Source of the DNA: Aplysia californica
Taxonomy: Eukaryota; Mollusca; Gastropoda; Aplysiida; Aplysiidae
NCBI RefSeq assembly: GCF_000002075.1
Contig: NW_004797523.1
Location: forward strand, 256,018 to 320,017
Length of the DNA stretch: 64,000 nt
Direction: 5' to 3'
A program made the position numbers and the translations under genes. A model generated the notes under the pieces. That model was not told the origin of the DNA, ran no database searches, and saw only the letters and a list, made by a program, of their open reading frames with translations. Positions 1-11,968 of the stretch are shown here, piece by piece (the first letter of the stretch is position 1; each line of letters begins with the position of its first letter).

Positions 1-285
1 CAGTCTCTCCCATTCTCCTCCTCTTCTACTCTTATCTCCCCCACTTTTTCACTCCTACTCAAATCTCTCCGACTCTCCACCTCTCTCACTATATTGGTAT
101 CACTCCTACTCTCCACCTCTCCTCTCTAACCTTTTCACTCCCTCTCTGTCTCTCCCACTCTCCACCTCTCCTCTCTAACCTTTTCACTCCCTCTCTATCT
201 CTCCCACTCTCCACCTCTCTCACTCTATCTTTCCCACTCTTATCTCTCTCAAGCTGCACGTAGACATACACACACACACACTCAC
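1..285. repeat. CT-rich low-complexity and minisatellite
   Basis: Pyrimidine-rich; a roughly 50-bp unit containing CTCTCTAACCTTTTCACTCC occurs twice (about 118-215). Confidence 0.85.
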
Positions 286-299
286 ACCTAGATACGGAT

Positions 300-2570
300 G
301 TTTCTCTGATTTTGTGTCTGCTTTTCGTTCCTCTGGTGTAGATTTACTTTTCGTACCGCTACTTTTTTTCCAGCAAAATTATGAAAATTATGAAAAAAGT
401 AAAATAAACACTTGAACTTACTGTCATGTTTTGTTTTTACCATTGTGTTGTCTAGTTTTGTTTTGTTGTTACCATTTTGTTGTTGGTAGTTTTGTTTTAG
501 AAAGTATGAGACTCCACACTGTATGGGAGTATACTTACGTTTTTTTGAAAGAGAGAGCAAGAAAGAAAGAGAGAGAGATAGAAAGACAGACAGGGGGAGA
601 GAAAGAGAGGAATGACATGGTTCTCATGTGTCCACTGCATGGTAGGTGGCGTCACTGTTGAGGTATAATATTGTCACTAGCCATAAGTAAGTTTGTATTT
701 TTGACCTGAGGTGCGTAACTGTACGACATGAACATTGATGTATTTTCTGCAGAGCATAATAATGATTGTTGTATCCTGTCAGTGTGTAGTCTGTGGCTGC
801 CCTGTGTGTGCTGAGTGAGCTGCAGATGTAGGCTGCGGGATACTGCACTTTTGTGTTTGATTGATGTGTGTCTGTTTGTCTGTATCTCTGCAAATGAGGT
901 GTCAACAATTTGATCAAAATGATAGTATAGAGTTAGTGTAGGTATGTCGTGTGACATGTTTAGCGTCAGTAATTTGTTACTGGTACCATAGTCTTCTCAG
1001 CTGCTAATCAGACCCGCTGTTTTGTTGTATTGCATTTAAATGTCATCACCTAATGGTGGTTTCCTTTTTGTTTATAGATTTTCATCGATTTATAGATACC
1101 AGAAATGTTCCAGTTTTTGTTCTTTAGGGGAAATCCACTTGAGAAGTCCATGTGGCATGGATGGTGAATGACTGGTCAGCTCACAGCTTTTGATTTCTGT
1201 ACTGGCACTGAGTGCAGGGAAAGTGCGCCTCCTCTACTAGTTCTAGGTTCTCTCAATCTTATTAGTCATGAGTGACTTGCAAAACGAAGTACAATATAGT
1301 ATAACTATAACTCAGATAGCTCCAATTCTCGTCGGGACTAGCCTCGGAAGTTCATCCATAATTCGAGGGATATCTTATTCTTAGTCTTAGCAAAGATAAA
1401 GAAGGAAAAAAAAGGGGGAACCCTAGCACAGTTTGGCGGATATGTGATTTTGAATCTTCAAAATGTGCAATCAGTTCCAACATTTTGTAAAACTTTGGCA
1501 GATGCGTGATTTCGAGTCTTCTGCTTTCGACCTATCTATGTTATACTTTATTTAAAATGTGTTGCAATTAATTTTCAGAACAAAGTTTTATGTCATTTGT
1601 TTCTTTTGAGACGAAGTTTACTGTTTTTGATTACGACCTTCTGAAAGAACTAAAGTTTTGCTATCCATCATTGATAACTTTGAGGACAATGTTGGCGGTC
1701 GTTGACGGCCTTCAGCTCAATGTCCAGTCACTGAAAGGATAGAATTGTTTTCCCTGGGTGTAGCTTGGCTCTTAGTGTGTGGTCATTGAGTGTGGCTGTC
1801 TCTTGAGCAGATATATGTGTATGGGTTCGGGGGGGGCGGCTGAGGCGATGGCGATAGGTCAACAGATGCTATGAAAGATAGAGGGGTCCTATTGTGTGTT
1901 TGTTTACTACTGGAGGTGGGGTTATGATTGTGTTTGTGTGTATTGTATGTAGCCATGAGAGAAAGAAAGTGGGGATTGGGGGAGGGGGGGGGGTGATCTG
2001 GGAGATGTACTGCTTGTGTGTCTTTTTGTATTTCTGCACACATACCCTCTTTACTCCTCCTCCTTTTTCTCCCCTCCACCCAACCTTTGCCTGTGTTCCC
2101 ATTTTTGACTGACTGTTGTTTTCTGAAATGAACTGAAAGTGAGTTTTGGTTGGAATTACAAGCAGATCTATTCTCTTGTGAACATTACAAGGGATGTGTT
2201 TGTGCTTAAAGAGTGATAGAGAGTGGGAGAATGAGAGAGAGAGAGAGTGGGAGAATGAGAGAGAGAGAGAGACGGACTGAGAATGAGAATGACCGGGAGA
2301 GACAGAGAGAGGCAGTCATGTCAAATCTGAAAAGAAGTAGGAATATCTTTCCTGTTTTTTGTGTCTGAATGTTTCTAGTTTTCTGCTGTGTTTCCATCCC
2401 CCCACCCCACCCCCCTTTGCACAGACCTTGCCCCTCCTGTTGTTGGTGTAGTAGTAGCCTCCCCTGCCTGCTGCTGTGTGTGCGTGCATGTGTCGGCGTG
2501 TGTTTGTGTATGCTTGTGGTCTGCAGGTGAGGAGAATAAAACCGTGCCACTGCTACCTCCCCCGACTTGT
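300..2570. other. no gene seen
   Basis: Flanking DNA with short GA runs (550-610, 2,216-2,310) and poly-G (1,980-1,996). No element ends or coding homology recognised. Confidence 0.6.
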
Positions 2571-2572
2571 TT

Positions 2573-2650
2573 TTCTCTCTCTGAGCCAGGAGCCAGCTGT
2601 GGGGGGCTGGCGGGTGCTCTGGTGTGGTTTGCGCCTTCTTTCCTATTTTC
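2573..2650 (+). repeat. SINE-B head fragment
   Basis: Plus-strand head (GGGTGCTCTGGTGTGGTTTG) cut off where the next SINE's ATAATAAT tail begins. Confidence 0.6.
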
Positions 2651-2651
2651 A

Positions 2652-3149
2652 GATAATAATAATAATAGATAGCTTTTGTATAGCGCAAATCTCCGCTCTA
2701 CAGCAAGCTCTATGCGCTTCACAATCTATACTATTACCCCAACAGACCTGAGAGCATTCTGAAACAAACTCAACTTCCTGGGAAGCATACAGTGCAAGCA
2801 GCCATTTATCTGTCCCCATCGTTTTATGCAAGAAAAATTCAGAAGTTATGCAAATTGAGCCGAAAAATGTGAAATTAGAAATTATGCAATTCTGTTATTT
2901 TTAACAAAGAACGATAAAGGAAAATAATCACAAATTTTTTTATTATGCAAAAAATGATCAAATTTTGCTTAATTATGCGGGGTGCATAAAACCATGGGGA
3001 CAGATTTATAGGCGCTAAAACACAACCATACTGACAAGATCTTTCGCTGTCTATGGCCGGGTACCCATTTCTACCTGGGTGAAGGGAGGAAAATTAGTGT
3101 AAAGTGGACACAATGTCGGGCCCGCGGCTCGAGCCCCCGACCCTGCAAC
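2652..3149 (-). repeat. SINE with CR1-like tail, interrupted by a MITE
   Basis: Minus-strand SINE ending GCGCTATACAAAAGCTATC and a TATTATTATT tail. Upstream it has AGAAATGGGTACCCGGCC and a B-box-like GGCTCGAGCC. The 194-bp CTGTCCCC MITE at 2,810-3,003 is inserted in the middle with a 6-bp duplication. Confidence 0.6.
2810..3003 (-). mobile_element. CTGTCCCC MITE, copy 1
   Basis: Ends CTGTCCCC...GGGGACAG with longer imperfect inverted repeats (GGTTTTATGC). Flanked by the 6-bp duplication ATTTAT at 2,804-2,809 and 3,004-3,009. Same family, opposite orientation, as 12,891-13,072. No coding sequence. Confidence 0.82.
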
Positions 3150-3315
3150 CTCATGGCTGGAGGGTGCCCTGGTGTGGTTTGCTCCTCCTTTCCTTCTATC
3201 ATCTTCCAGATCTGCCCCATTTCTTTGTTTGTTACTCTCTTGTAACACCTCTTATCTTTGGTATTTACATGACCTTATAGTGTTACAAGAGTTGTAAAAC
3301 TTTCACTAAAAGTAA
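3150..3315 (+). repeat. SINE-B copy, plus strand
   Basis: Reads GGTGTGGTTTGCTCCTCC, then TTGTTACTCTCTTGTAACAC, then a degenerate hairpin tail ending TTGTAAAACTTTCACTAAAA. Confidence 0.65.
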
Positions 3316-4799
3316 AAGTGCCATGAAACTATTAAAACACTTACTAAAATTTAAAAAGCAGGAGCAACCTGCCCATGCGCACCTTTAAGGGGATCCGCTA
3401 CTCAGATCAGTCAAAATATTGAAAAAAATATCATTTTTACGGATTTTGGAGTATCTTATGGATATCTATTCAATAATCCATCTTTTGAAGCCTAAGTTCT
3501 TTATCAAACTTATAAATAGCTGGAAAATGCATTTGAGAGAGGAAGCAATGTAGGAAAATCTTCGCAAAAAATTATCTCTGCAGTTTTCTCAGAATTGTTT
3601 ATCTGACAAGGTTGCAACACTATTTTGAGTAGATTCTAGGTCTCAGAAAGTTACCGTCAGAATTTATTCAAATTTGCACACAATCTTTTATACACATAAT
3701 ATGACCTTACAGAAGTATTATTGCTGTTTATGGTACTCATTTGGAGTTTTAGGCCTTTTTCATTTTAGAAAATCTTAAAATATTGGAGACCTGAATGTAG
3801 TGCATATGGGACTGTAAAGCTCACAAGTTAGTACAGAACCTTCAAATTTGGCTCTGTAAGAGTGTAAGGTCATTTCACCTACCAACTGTAATCACCTTGC
3901 CAAATATTGGGCTTCTATCTTGATGAGTGTTGATGATTGACATAAGATAAAATGTCACGACGCGGTGGAATCAGGCTCTCGTCAATTTTCAGGCATGTAG
4001 AGTTATTGGTATCGTCTTAAAGTTTGTTCATTTGTCTTGCTTTGGGTGAAAAAATATTCAGTTATCTGGAATAGAAGTCAAGATATTTTTGCGAATGAAG
4101 GAGGTGGGGGGGGGTCACCTATTTTCAGAGGTAAAATTAGTGAGAAAATGGTTGCCAAAGATGAGTTATTTCCTTCGTTTGAGAGTCCATGAAAACTGAA
4201 AATTTACATTTTTTGTGTGCCTTTAATCGTTTTTCCTCAAAATCCCACAGAAATGTGTTCTTTAATGCATGAAATGTGTTGTGCCAAAAAAACCGAACAT
4301 TCTATAAAAATTCCCAATCCTGCGGGAAAATGCCAGCTTCTTCACCTTTGATTATTTTGACAAGCGCCTGATTTCACTACGCTGCCTCACAAATTGGTTT
4401 TAAAAATGCTGAATTAACCGATTATTTTTTATGGCTCAAGATTATTTTGGCTTAAATCTTGAATTTTTTGCTAGGTAACCTTGTATTATGTCACACCCTG
4501 TGATGCAGAAAAGCAAGCATTAGACCAAAAACTATAGCCTTTGGGTGTTGCCCATAGTTACACCACCTTAAAACTGGTCCAGTCACAAGTTTGAACTATT
4601 GCTCTCAAAAAAAAAAATCATTACCAGTGTCCACGATGCGGGGCCTAGGCCTAATGGAAAGACTCTCTACCATTGCTCATTGCATGCAGAAGATGTTATT
4701 TCCCGGGGGATTATAATCCCACTGTCCAAGACAACCAATTTTCTCCTCTGCAATAAGTGTCTGTCTTGGGCATCAACACAATAATTGTCATTTAGCTTT
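3316..4799. other. no gene seen; AT-rich
   Basis: AT-rich sequence. It begins near TTAAGGGGATCC (3,389), which resembles the end of the outer TTAA element at 42.9 kb, but no convincing partner end was found. Confidence 0.5.
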
Positions 4800-5500
4800 A
4801 GTTTTTCTTAATATTTTATGGCTCTTGCAACACAGATAGGTCATATAAGCATTGAAGATTAGAAATTAGCGTGTAATTAGAGAGTAACAAGCAACACAGA
4901 ATATGAAGAGATGAGGGACAATAGATCACATCCTTACAATGACGGGCTTTAGCTCCATGATGCTTAGTTTTGAGAAAATGGGATTCAAAGATTCACACTC
5001 TTGTCATTTTTTAAAATACAGTAGATCTATGTGCAGTTTTTACAACTGCCAAAAAATTGTTGTTATGACAAAGAAAACAAACTCTGCAAACGTCTTAAGT
5101 CAATATAATATATTTTTAAGAATACAATTTTGATAATTTCCTTTATGCTGTTTTCTTGATAACAACATTGTTTTTAGAGCTGTCATGTAAAACTGTAAAA
5201 ACTGCAGCTACTGTATTTTTTAAACTGACAGTAGTAATAGCTAAGATATATTTTCAGTTTAGAATAGGCCTTCCTTATTTATTAAGCCTCAAACTGAAAA
5301 AAAAACAAAACCCCAGGTCAGACTGTCTTGAGTGATTTGTACAGTGTGCACGGCATCTGTGTCAGTAATTTTTTACACATATAACTCAGTTCTCACAAAA
5401 AGTGGAGTTAAAACCCAGCCACTCTATGGGTGCGAGATGTTGGATAGGAAAGGAGCAAACCAGATCAGAGCACCTGACAACCACCCACAGTTATTTATTT
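4800..5500 (-). repeat. SINE-B copy split by about 0.5 kb of other DNA
   Basis: The tail half lies at 4,800-4,927 (TATGGCTCTTGCAACAC then GAGAGTAACAAGC) and the head half at about 5,433-5,500 (GGAGCAAACCAGATCAGAGC). The 0.5 kb between is AT-rich with no recognised element ends. Confidence 0.6.
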
Positions 5501-6799
5501 AGTGCAAGGAAGTTAGTAAGACAGACAGAAACAACACAGGAAAATAAAATAAAAGGAAGACCTATTAGATAGTGGCATCCTTCAACCACCCGCATACAAT
5601 AAGTCTGTATGGTACCTACAAAATGTAGGTCTCGCAGTACAGAACAGCGGGTGGTTAGAGGGCGTCACACGTAGGTCCTACTCCTAACCTTTCCCTCTGT
5701 TGTTTCTGTCTGTCTGTCATACCTTTCCCCAGCACTAAATGGCCATTATTGTATCCATATGCTTCTCTTTATTCAAACTCAAACAAACAGTACAGATCAG
5801 AACAGACTACTGAAGCAATTTAAAAACATTTATTCCCACTGTGCAAGGCAATAATAATATATATATATGATTCATATATATATATATAAAATCATCTGTT
5901 TCTCACATCTGCTGTAGAGTGACGGTCCAACTTTCCACTCATTGTAGTTAGCCAGGCCAGCAGAAACAATACAAAACTGTACGACTTGACTCACATGAAA
6001 ACATACACTCATACTTGTACGTTGATCATACAGATAGAAATATGTTGGACATTCGAGTCCTCATCCACACAGTCTCGTTTGGTGATCGCCTACTCCCTCA
6101 GTCCTTGAGGACATTCGTTCAGTTGGCAAGTCCCCCAAAAAATAATTTGTCCCGGATATTCGGATTGGCAATTTTTAACAAATCGTCAGATAATTACTTG
6201 AATCAGAGTACTCATATAATTTGTATTCATAACCTTACTCATATAATTTGTATTAATTCAGAGTCAACATTTTTTTCATCCATATTATTGTGGAGACCAC
6301 ATAAGCTTAAATCATTAGGTATCTGTATGTGTATCCGGGCCAAGCAAACACCTGTTAGTGTTGGACGGATACGTCTTATTTCTGTCCTCTGTCTTTGCAC
6401 CCTCCCTCTCTTATCCCTTCCCCCTCTCACCTCTCCCAAGCACCCACAGTCAGAGTTGTGAGAGGAGGAGGAGGATGCTGGAAAGAGAATGTGAGTCTGT
6501 TAAATTGACAGCAATTTTTAAAAGTGTGAGCTGGTTTGAAGTAAAATAATAAAATCATAAAACAAAAGTTGGAAAAAAAACATGATGATAAAATCATTTT
6601 TTTTAAAACTGGGAAAACCCTCCGAGTCTGAGTCCACTTGGAGATCTGGACTTCAGCACAGGCCTGGAATTCAGAACAGACCTCATGCACCAATAGAAAT
6701 AAGAAAACAAAATATAAAAATTTAAAAAAGCACTCGGACACACATTACACATGTTTCAGGACTGAACTACAGTACATGTACTACAAAAGAACTTTACAG

Positions 6800-7075
6800 C
6801 CTATTATACACATTGCTTAACTTGAGCTTCTCAGTACTGTTGATCTACGCCTATTATAGCCTACATTACAAAGCTCAAACTCATAGGTACTGTTGATCTG
6901 TGGCCTATACACATTAAAGAGCACAAACTCCTAGTCCTAGTCCTGTTGATCTGCGTCTATACACATAGCAGAGTTTGAACTCCTTGGTGCAGAGCTGTTG
7001 ATCTACAGCCTTTACTGAGCTATTCACATTACAGAGCTTGAACAGCTAGGTACTGTTGACAAATATATAGGCCTA
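6800..7075. repeat. degenerate minisatellite, about 60-65-bp unit, 4-5 copies
   Basis: Recurring blocks ACTGTTGATCTG, GCCTATACACATTA and AGAGCTTGAACTCCTAGG. Confidence 0.75.
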
Positions 7076-7678
7076 TAGCTCTTATTACTCTGATTCTTCC
7101 ATACAGTTGATTATGGCATGGCCCTCTGACCTAACTTGAGCCACGATTACAGGAAACGAGACGAAACGAGACGAGGTGAAATGTTTTCACCCACAGGCCA
7201 ACATTAACTGGTTACTCAGAAACCAAACTTAAAATATTTTTGAGTGAGGACATGAGAAGGCTTAAGTTGGAATTGAGGCACAGATCTTTTTACTCCAGAT
7301 TGTGTCCGTGAACCTCTTTTGGCCACACTCCCCTCACTGATCGGAATAATCATAATTAATGATGAAAATAACAATAATTACTTGTAACAGTTGGAACGAC
7401 AGCTATCATCACATCACCAAAAACCACACGAACGGTCAAAGTTCACACTTACACAGTACTTCGAGAGAGATTCATCAAAGTTCATGAAATCAAAAACAGT
7501 GGCCCTTTGACTTCTCCACAGTGGGAAAGAACACCAATCTTTCTCAACATTTAACCTTACAAAATAAACTTGGCTGATAAAATATAATAAAAAGCCCAGA
7601 TTATAGAAGGCACTCGCACCCTCAACAGTCATATTCACATACTATTATGGTTTCATACACACTCATATATATATATAC

Positions 7679-7835
7679 AAATACAACACATATCATTCGT
7701 AGACATAATCAACCACACATACATACAAACATACATAAAATTGACCCACTTCACAGCACAAATACAACACATATCATTCGTAGACATAATCAACCATACA
7801 TACATACATACATAAAATTGACCCACTTCACAGCG
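7679..7835. repeat. tandem repeat, about 80-bp unit, 2 copies
   Basis: CAAATACAACACATATCATT... to AATTGACCCACTTCACAGC occurs twice with an internal CATA run of different length. Confidence 0.9.
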
Positions 7836-8179
7836 AAGCGAATACAGAGAAAACAACAGGAGTTCAAAACTCTAGACAAATGCCTCTGTGTAATTCCTAC
7901 AAGCATAACTTTTGAACACTTTCCACACCAAGCAATTTAACTTGACTGTACCCATGTCTGCCTTCAACTTCAACCCCCACTCCCCGACCTTAAACTTTAA
8001 GTAAGCCTCTTACTTTATGCTGTTGGAGTCAAAAACTTTCTCAAAAGGACTTTAGTTTAAAAACCATTAACCTTACCCTGCCAGCAAATATCCTGCAATA
8101 TTTGTCAGCTGATGACAAGACAGATATTTTGGCATGCAACAGCAATGAGTCTAACCGTTATACCTCAGAATAAAAACAC

Positions 8180-8262
8180 TAATAATAACTTCATCTATAG
8201 CACATACCCATACTCTACAGCATATGCTCTATGTGTGCTTTACAACTACAGCCGAGGACACA
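8180..8262 (-). repeat. CR1-like 3' tail fragment
   Basis: TGTAAAGCACACATAGAGC then TGCTATAGATGAAGTTATTA, like the end of the SINE at 2.65 kb. Confidence 0.45.
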
Positions 8263-9881
8263 TATAGCGAAATCAGCAGGACACACAATTCTTTTCTTAA
8301 TTACAAATTTCTCTGAATTTCAGGCTGTATCAAGGGAGATCGATTAAGTTGGACAATTGGGTCAAAATGTTACATAAATGATGTCTCCTAGATGCGTAGG
8401 ACATGTTGGTTTCATAGTTGTCTTGTGGACATACGTTTTTTTAATGTTCATTTTTAATCCACCTCTTCCATCATAAGTCAGTTTTCCTTCACTGAGAAGC
8501 CTTTCTTCTACTTATGCTCTGCCACGGTCCATCTTCTACTACGTAGACCTAACATTGCAGAACGCCGGCAAGCTCTTGTTGGGTAGTGTGTAATCTCTGT
8601 TGAAGAAGAAGCATGCTGACCCAAGTGGCTTCATGTACATGCCTTCACGCGACCCCAGACTTTCCACACGCAGATGAAGCGTGTAGGTCGTATCTGCCGC
8701 AGAACACTTCTGAGACATGCAGCAATACACACAGCCTTGTCCTTGGCTTACAGAGAGGTCATTGGCCTTCAGTTACACCCATGGCTACTTCAATAAACAA
8801 AATTTGAAGCTGTGTTTAAGAAAACAGATCCACCCTCGCCGACTCCAACTCTTTCACTATTCACTATGTGCACAAACTGTTTTTGCAGAGTGCGTATTTT
8901 GAATACAAAGTATATATATAAATATATATAAATCTGCCGTTATTCACTATGTGCCTGCTCACTGTATTATCATCATTGTTGGTGTATGAGCACCAGGGCT
9001 AGGTATTGGGTGGAAAGTGTTAAAAAAATTATCATTTGACTTTTTAGGTCCCAAAGTCAACACATTCTACCTTTGACCAGCAACGTGATGGAAGCTGGGT
9101 AAAATGAAGACAAATTTTTCAACGAAAGGAACTGTGAACGAAAGCTTGATGGGAGAGGCATGGTCTCAGAAACAACACTAGACATCCTGATGCAAAAGAC
9201 CTCGCATTTTTGGCTCACTAGATTGTCCTTCCCAGCGGGGTAAGTGTCAGGAGTGAACGCACAGTACAGGACAAAATGACAGATCTGTGAACACGACATG
9301 AGGTCAGATCTGCACCAGATGATGAAGATTGAAAAGGAGAGGAAAGAGGAACATATCATCGACTCAGAGAGAAAAGAGACCAGGTACGTACATTTCAGCA
9401 AAAATTGAGGTATCCTCATACATTCTTTCACAAATAAAAACATCAAACCAATCAGCACAAAATAATTTTTTTCACTGTCACAATTCCCAAAAAGTTAATG
9501 TCTGAGACTAAGAAAAGTTTCCTGTTTTTTCTTCACCATCAAAAAATTAAAATACATTTTTCCTTCTTCTTCCCTATTATCTCCAAATGGACATCCCAGT
9601 CTCTAGTGTGAAGGCTGCTGTTCCACGCAGACCACGACAGAGTTTTTGGTCTCTCTACCTAGGATAGGGCCAAAATTTCCTTCAAAGTTGTAGCAGATGG
9701 ATCAATTTTTCTCCAAACAAGCAGTTCTCTCTCCCTCTCTCTCCTCTTTCACTCTCTCTCTCTCTCTCTCAGGCAGTGATATTTCCTGTCCTCTGACAGG
9801 GTGAACCATCATTTGGGCCACCTTGACATGCTGTTTTCTCCATCAGTGGTCGTGGTGGCAGGCAGAGACTCGGCGGACAGA

Positions 9882-9938
9882 GAGAACGACTCGCCTCACA
9901 CAACGACTCGCCTCACAAAACGACTCGCCTCACACGAC
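9882..9938. repeat. short tandem repeat, 3 copies
   Basis: ACGACTCGCCTCACA-type unit of 17-18 bp, three times. Confidence 0.85.
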
Positions 9939-10027
9939 GTCGGCCACCACTAAGTACAGGAATGTGTGCTTCAAGGTACAAAGGTACAATTGATGCTGGC
10001 TAAAACTGGGCAAAGATGAAAATGGCA

Positions 10028-10160
10028 ATGTTTGTGTGTGTGTGTGTGTGTGTGTGAGTGTGTGTGTGTGTATGTGTGTGTGTGTGTGTGAGTGCGTGTG
10101 AGTGTGAGTGTGAGTGTGTGTGTATGTGTGTGTGTGTGTATGTGTAGATCTATGTATGTA
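10028..10160. repeat. (TG)n with TGAG and TATG variants
   Basis: Simple repeat in the putative ADAR 3' flank; open frames here are repeat artefacts. Confidence 0.95.
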
Positions 10161-10197
10161 TGTATGTATGTGAAATTGCATGGGCAAACGCCTTTAC

Positions 10198-10203
10198 TTT
10201 ATT
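10198..10203 (-). terminator. candidate polyadenylation signal for ADAR
   Basis: AATAAA on the minus strand 242 nt past the ADAR stop, beyond a poly-G/C tract. Plausible but unproven. Confidence 0.35.
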
Positions 10204-10444
10204 TATTTAAAGAGGGGGCACAGAGGGGTGGGGTAAGAGTAGGTTGTTAGGGATTGGTTGGAGGGGGGGGGGGGTGTTGTTGAAAACTAAGCAAATAATG
10301 TGACCTGTTGAGCATGTGCATGTGTGTATATATGTGTGTGTGCATGTATGCTTAATGGTGTATGTCATGGTGGAGGGGGGGGGGGAGGGGGAGGGGGAGT
10401 TGTTATAAAAAAACTTTCAATAATGGAAAACATTTCCGACTGTC

Positions 10445-10586
10445 TTAGACTTCGGCAACAGAGAACTCGTCGTACTCGTGAGGTTTCTTCACCCAGTGGC
10501 CCAGGTTCCCCTCCTGGAAGGCTGTGAACAGCGCCTGTTTGGTTAGCTGGTAGTCGATGACGGCCGCCTTGGCCTCCGAGTACAGT
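10445..10586 (-). CDS. ADARB1: ADAR2-type adenosine deaminase, last exon
   Basis: Encodes the C-terminus of an RNA-editing adenosine deaminase (A-to-I in double-stranded RNA, nuclear). It reads LYSEAKAAVIDYQLTKQALF, then TAFQEGNLGHWVKKPHEYDE and ends FSVAEV with TAA. Human ADAR2 has YHESKLAAKEYQAAKARLFT and GLGAWVEKPTEQDQF here. By human numbering (from memory) residues that line the inositol hexakisphosphate pocket, Y658, K662, Y668, K672, W687, K690 and D695, are kept; E689 is Lys. Acceptor CTTCCTCAG, entering in phase 2, which fits the preceding exon exactly. It is closer to ADAR2 than to ADAR1. Confidence 0.93.
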
Positions 10587-10616
10587 CTGAGGAAGAGAAA
10601 ACCACAGAAAGGTTAC

Positions 10617-10700
10617 GCTTTGTTTGTTTTAGTAGAGGTTCTATGGCACTCGCAACAGCATAAGGTCATATGAGCGACAAGGAGGTCTGTTGTAAGGTCC
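10617..10700 (-). repeat. SINE-A tail fragment beside the ADAR last exon
   Basis: Only the 3' tail (CTAAAACAAAC, hairpin arms GCACTCGC and GAGCGAC in degenerate form). It ends about 30 nt upstream of the ADAR last-exon acceptor. Confidence 0.6.
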
Positions 10701-10784
10701 TTGGTTTTTGTTTATGTTTTAGTAGAAGTTTTCCTTGTTGTCCTAAACGCCAGATGGCGTAATGGGTAGTAAGTAAGTAGGTAA

Positions 10785-11183
10785 GAGGTTTTCCTGCGCT
10801 CGCAACGGTATAAGGTCATATGAGCACCAAAGGGTGGAAGTCAACAGAGAAGTCCTTACACGGAATCAGGCTGACTCTGCTCACCTCTATAGTTTCAGCA
10901 GCACAAAGTCTGCTGCTTCATCTATCACGGCACCCTGGAAATAGCAGGTCACAAGATTGTGACAAACATACAAAAGAAGTAGATCTAGAGGAATAATGAC
11001 GATAGTAAGGATTAGGAAAGAAAAAGCAGCAGTTCCCGGTTGCAGTTCAGGCACAGTTATGGCATGACATTGATGAATATGCCCATTTACAATTCTATTG
11101 TGCATAAGAACATTTTAATGTCCCCTCTTTGGGAATGGCCTAAAGACACTTCAGTCGGTAGCACCACTCCGGGAGGTAAAGTT
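10785..11183 (-). repeat. SINE-A copy 1 of a duplicated pair
   Basis: Minus-strand SINE-A: on that strand it begins near CACTGACTGAAGTGTC-like sequence, passes through TTTACAATAGAATTG-like sequence and a CCGGGGTGCC-like motif, and ends in the hairpin tail. Followed on its high side by a SINE-B, the same pair as at 11.35-11.91 kb. Confidence 0.75.
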
Positions 11184-11199
11184 ATGCACTCTCCTCAGG

Positions 11200-11330
11200 G
11201 TTTTTTAGTTTTTGTAAGCGTTTAACAGCACTTGCAACACAATAAGCTCATATAAGTGCCGAAGATTACAGCTGTTACAAGAGAAGGAGCAAATCACACC
11301 AGAGCACCTACCAATCACCCACATGCACTC
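11200..11330 (-). repeat. SINE-B copy (short)
   Basis: Minus-strand SINE-B with the features TGGTGTGATTTGCTCC-like head, TTGTAACAGCTG and a tail with the stem GGCACTT/AAGTGC in degenerate form. An internal part is deleted compared with the copy at 24.9 kb. Confidence 0.7.
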
Positions 11331-11349
11331 TTTTTTTTTTTTCAATAGA

Positions 11350-11757
11350 AGAGGGTTTTACGGCGCTCGCAACTGCATAAGGTCATATGAGCGCCAAGGA
11401 GTGGATGTCAACAGAGAAGTCTTTATAGGGAATCAGACTTATTCTGCTCACCTCTCTAGCTTCAACAACACAAGGTCTGCTTCGACTATCAAGGCACCCC
11501 GGAAATAGCGGGTCACAAGAGCGTGACAAACATACAAAAGAAGTAGATTTAGAGGAATAATGATGATAGTAAGGATAAGGAAAGAAAAAGATGCAGTTCC
11601 CTGTTGCAGTTCAGGCACAGTTATGAGCATGACATTGATGAATCAGCCCATTTACAATTCAACTGTGCATAAGAACATGTTAATATCCCCCCCTTTGGGA
11701 ATGGCCTAAAGACACTTCAGTCAGTAGCATCACTCCAGGGGGAGGAGGGGGGGGGGG
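11350..11757 (-). repeat. SINE-A copy 2 of a duplicated pair
   Basis: Near full length, with the perfect stem GGCGCTC/GAGCGCC around a 20-nt loop. A poly-T run on the plus strand (poly-A on the SINE strand) lies at its low end. Confidence 0.8.
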
Positions 11758-11784
11758 TATGGTTATGCACTCTCCTCAGGATTT

Positions 11785-11911
11785 TTTAGTTTTTGTAAGA
11801 GTTTTATGGCACTTGCAACACAATAAGCACATATATGTGCCGAAGATTAAAGCTGTTACAAGAGAAGGAGCAAACCACACCAGAGCACCCACCAACCATC
11901 CACATGCACTC
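11785..11911 (-). repeat. SINE-B copy (short), second of pair
   Basis: Same internal deletion as the copy at 11.2 kb, which shows that both belong to one duplicated A+B unit. Confidence 0.7.
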
Positions 11912-11968
11912 TCAGACCAACACTCCATACCATACAGACATACAGAATGTGGACATGTTCCAAAGTCA

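Larger units (their letters stand above)
5501..10027. other. no gene seen apart from listed repeats
   Basis: AT-rich flank with (TA)n at 5,860-5,890 and 8,910-8,935 and a CT tract at 9,727-9,772. The longest open frame (9,458-9,057, minus, 133 codons) has no recognisable domain. Confidence 0.55.
10788..11911. repeat. tandem segmental duplication of a SINE-A + SINE-B unit
   Basis: Unit 1 is 10,788-11,330 and unit 2 is 11,353-11,911, offset by 565-581 bp. Each has SINE-A, the link TTATGCACTCTCCTCAGG, a short SINE-B and CACATGCACTCT. Lies in the last ADAR intron. Confidence 0.75.

Noticed and set aside
3389-4571. TTAA element related to 42.9 kb
   Set aside because: The left end TTAAGGGG is similar, but the right candidate (CCACCTTAA) matches too poorly.
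9057-9458. 133-codon open frame, minus strand
   Set aside because: No recognisable domain and no splice or start context; an ordinary chance frame in AT-rich DNA.
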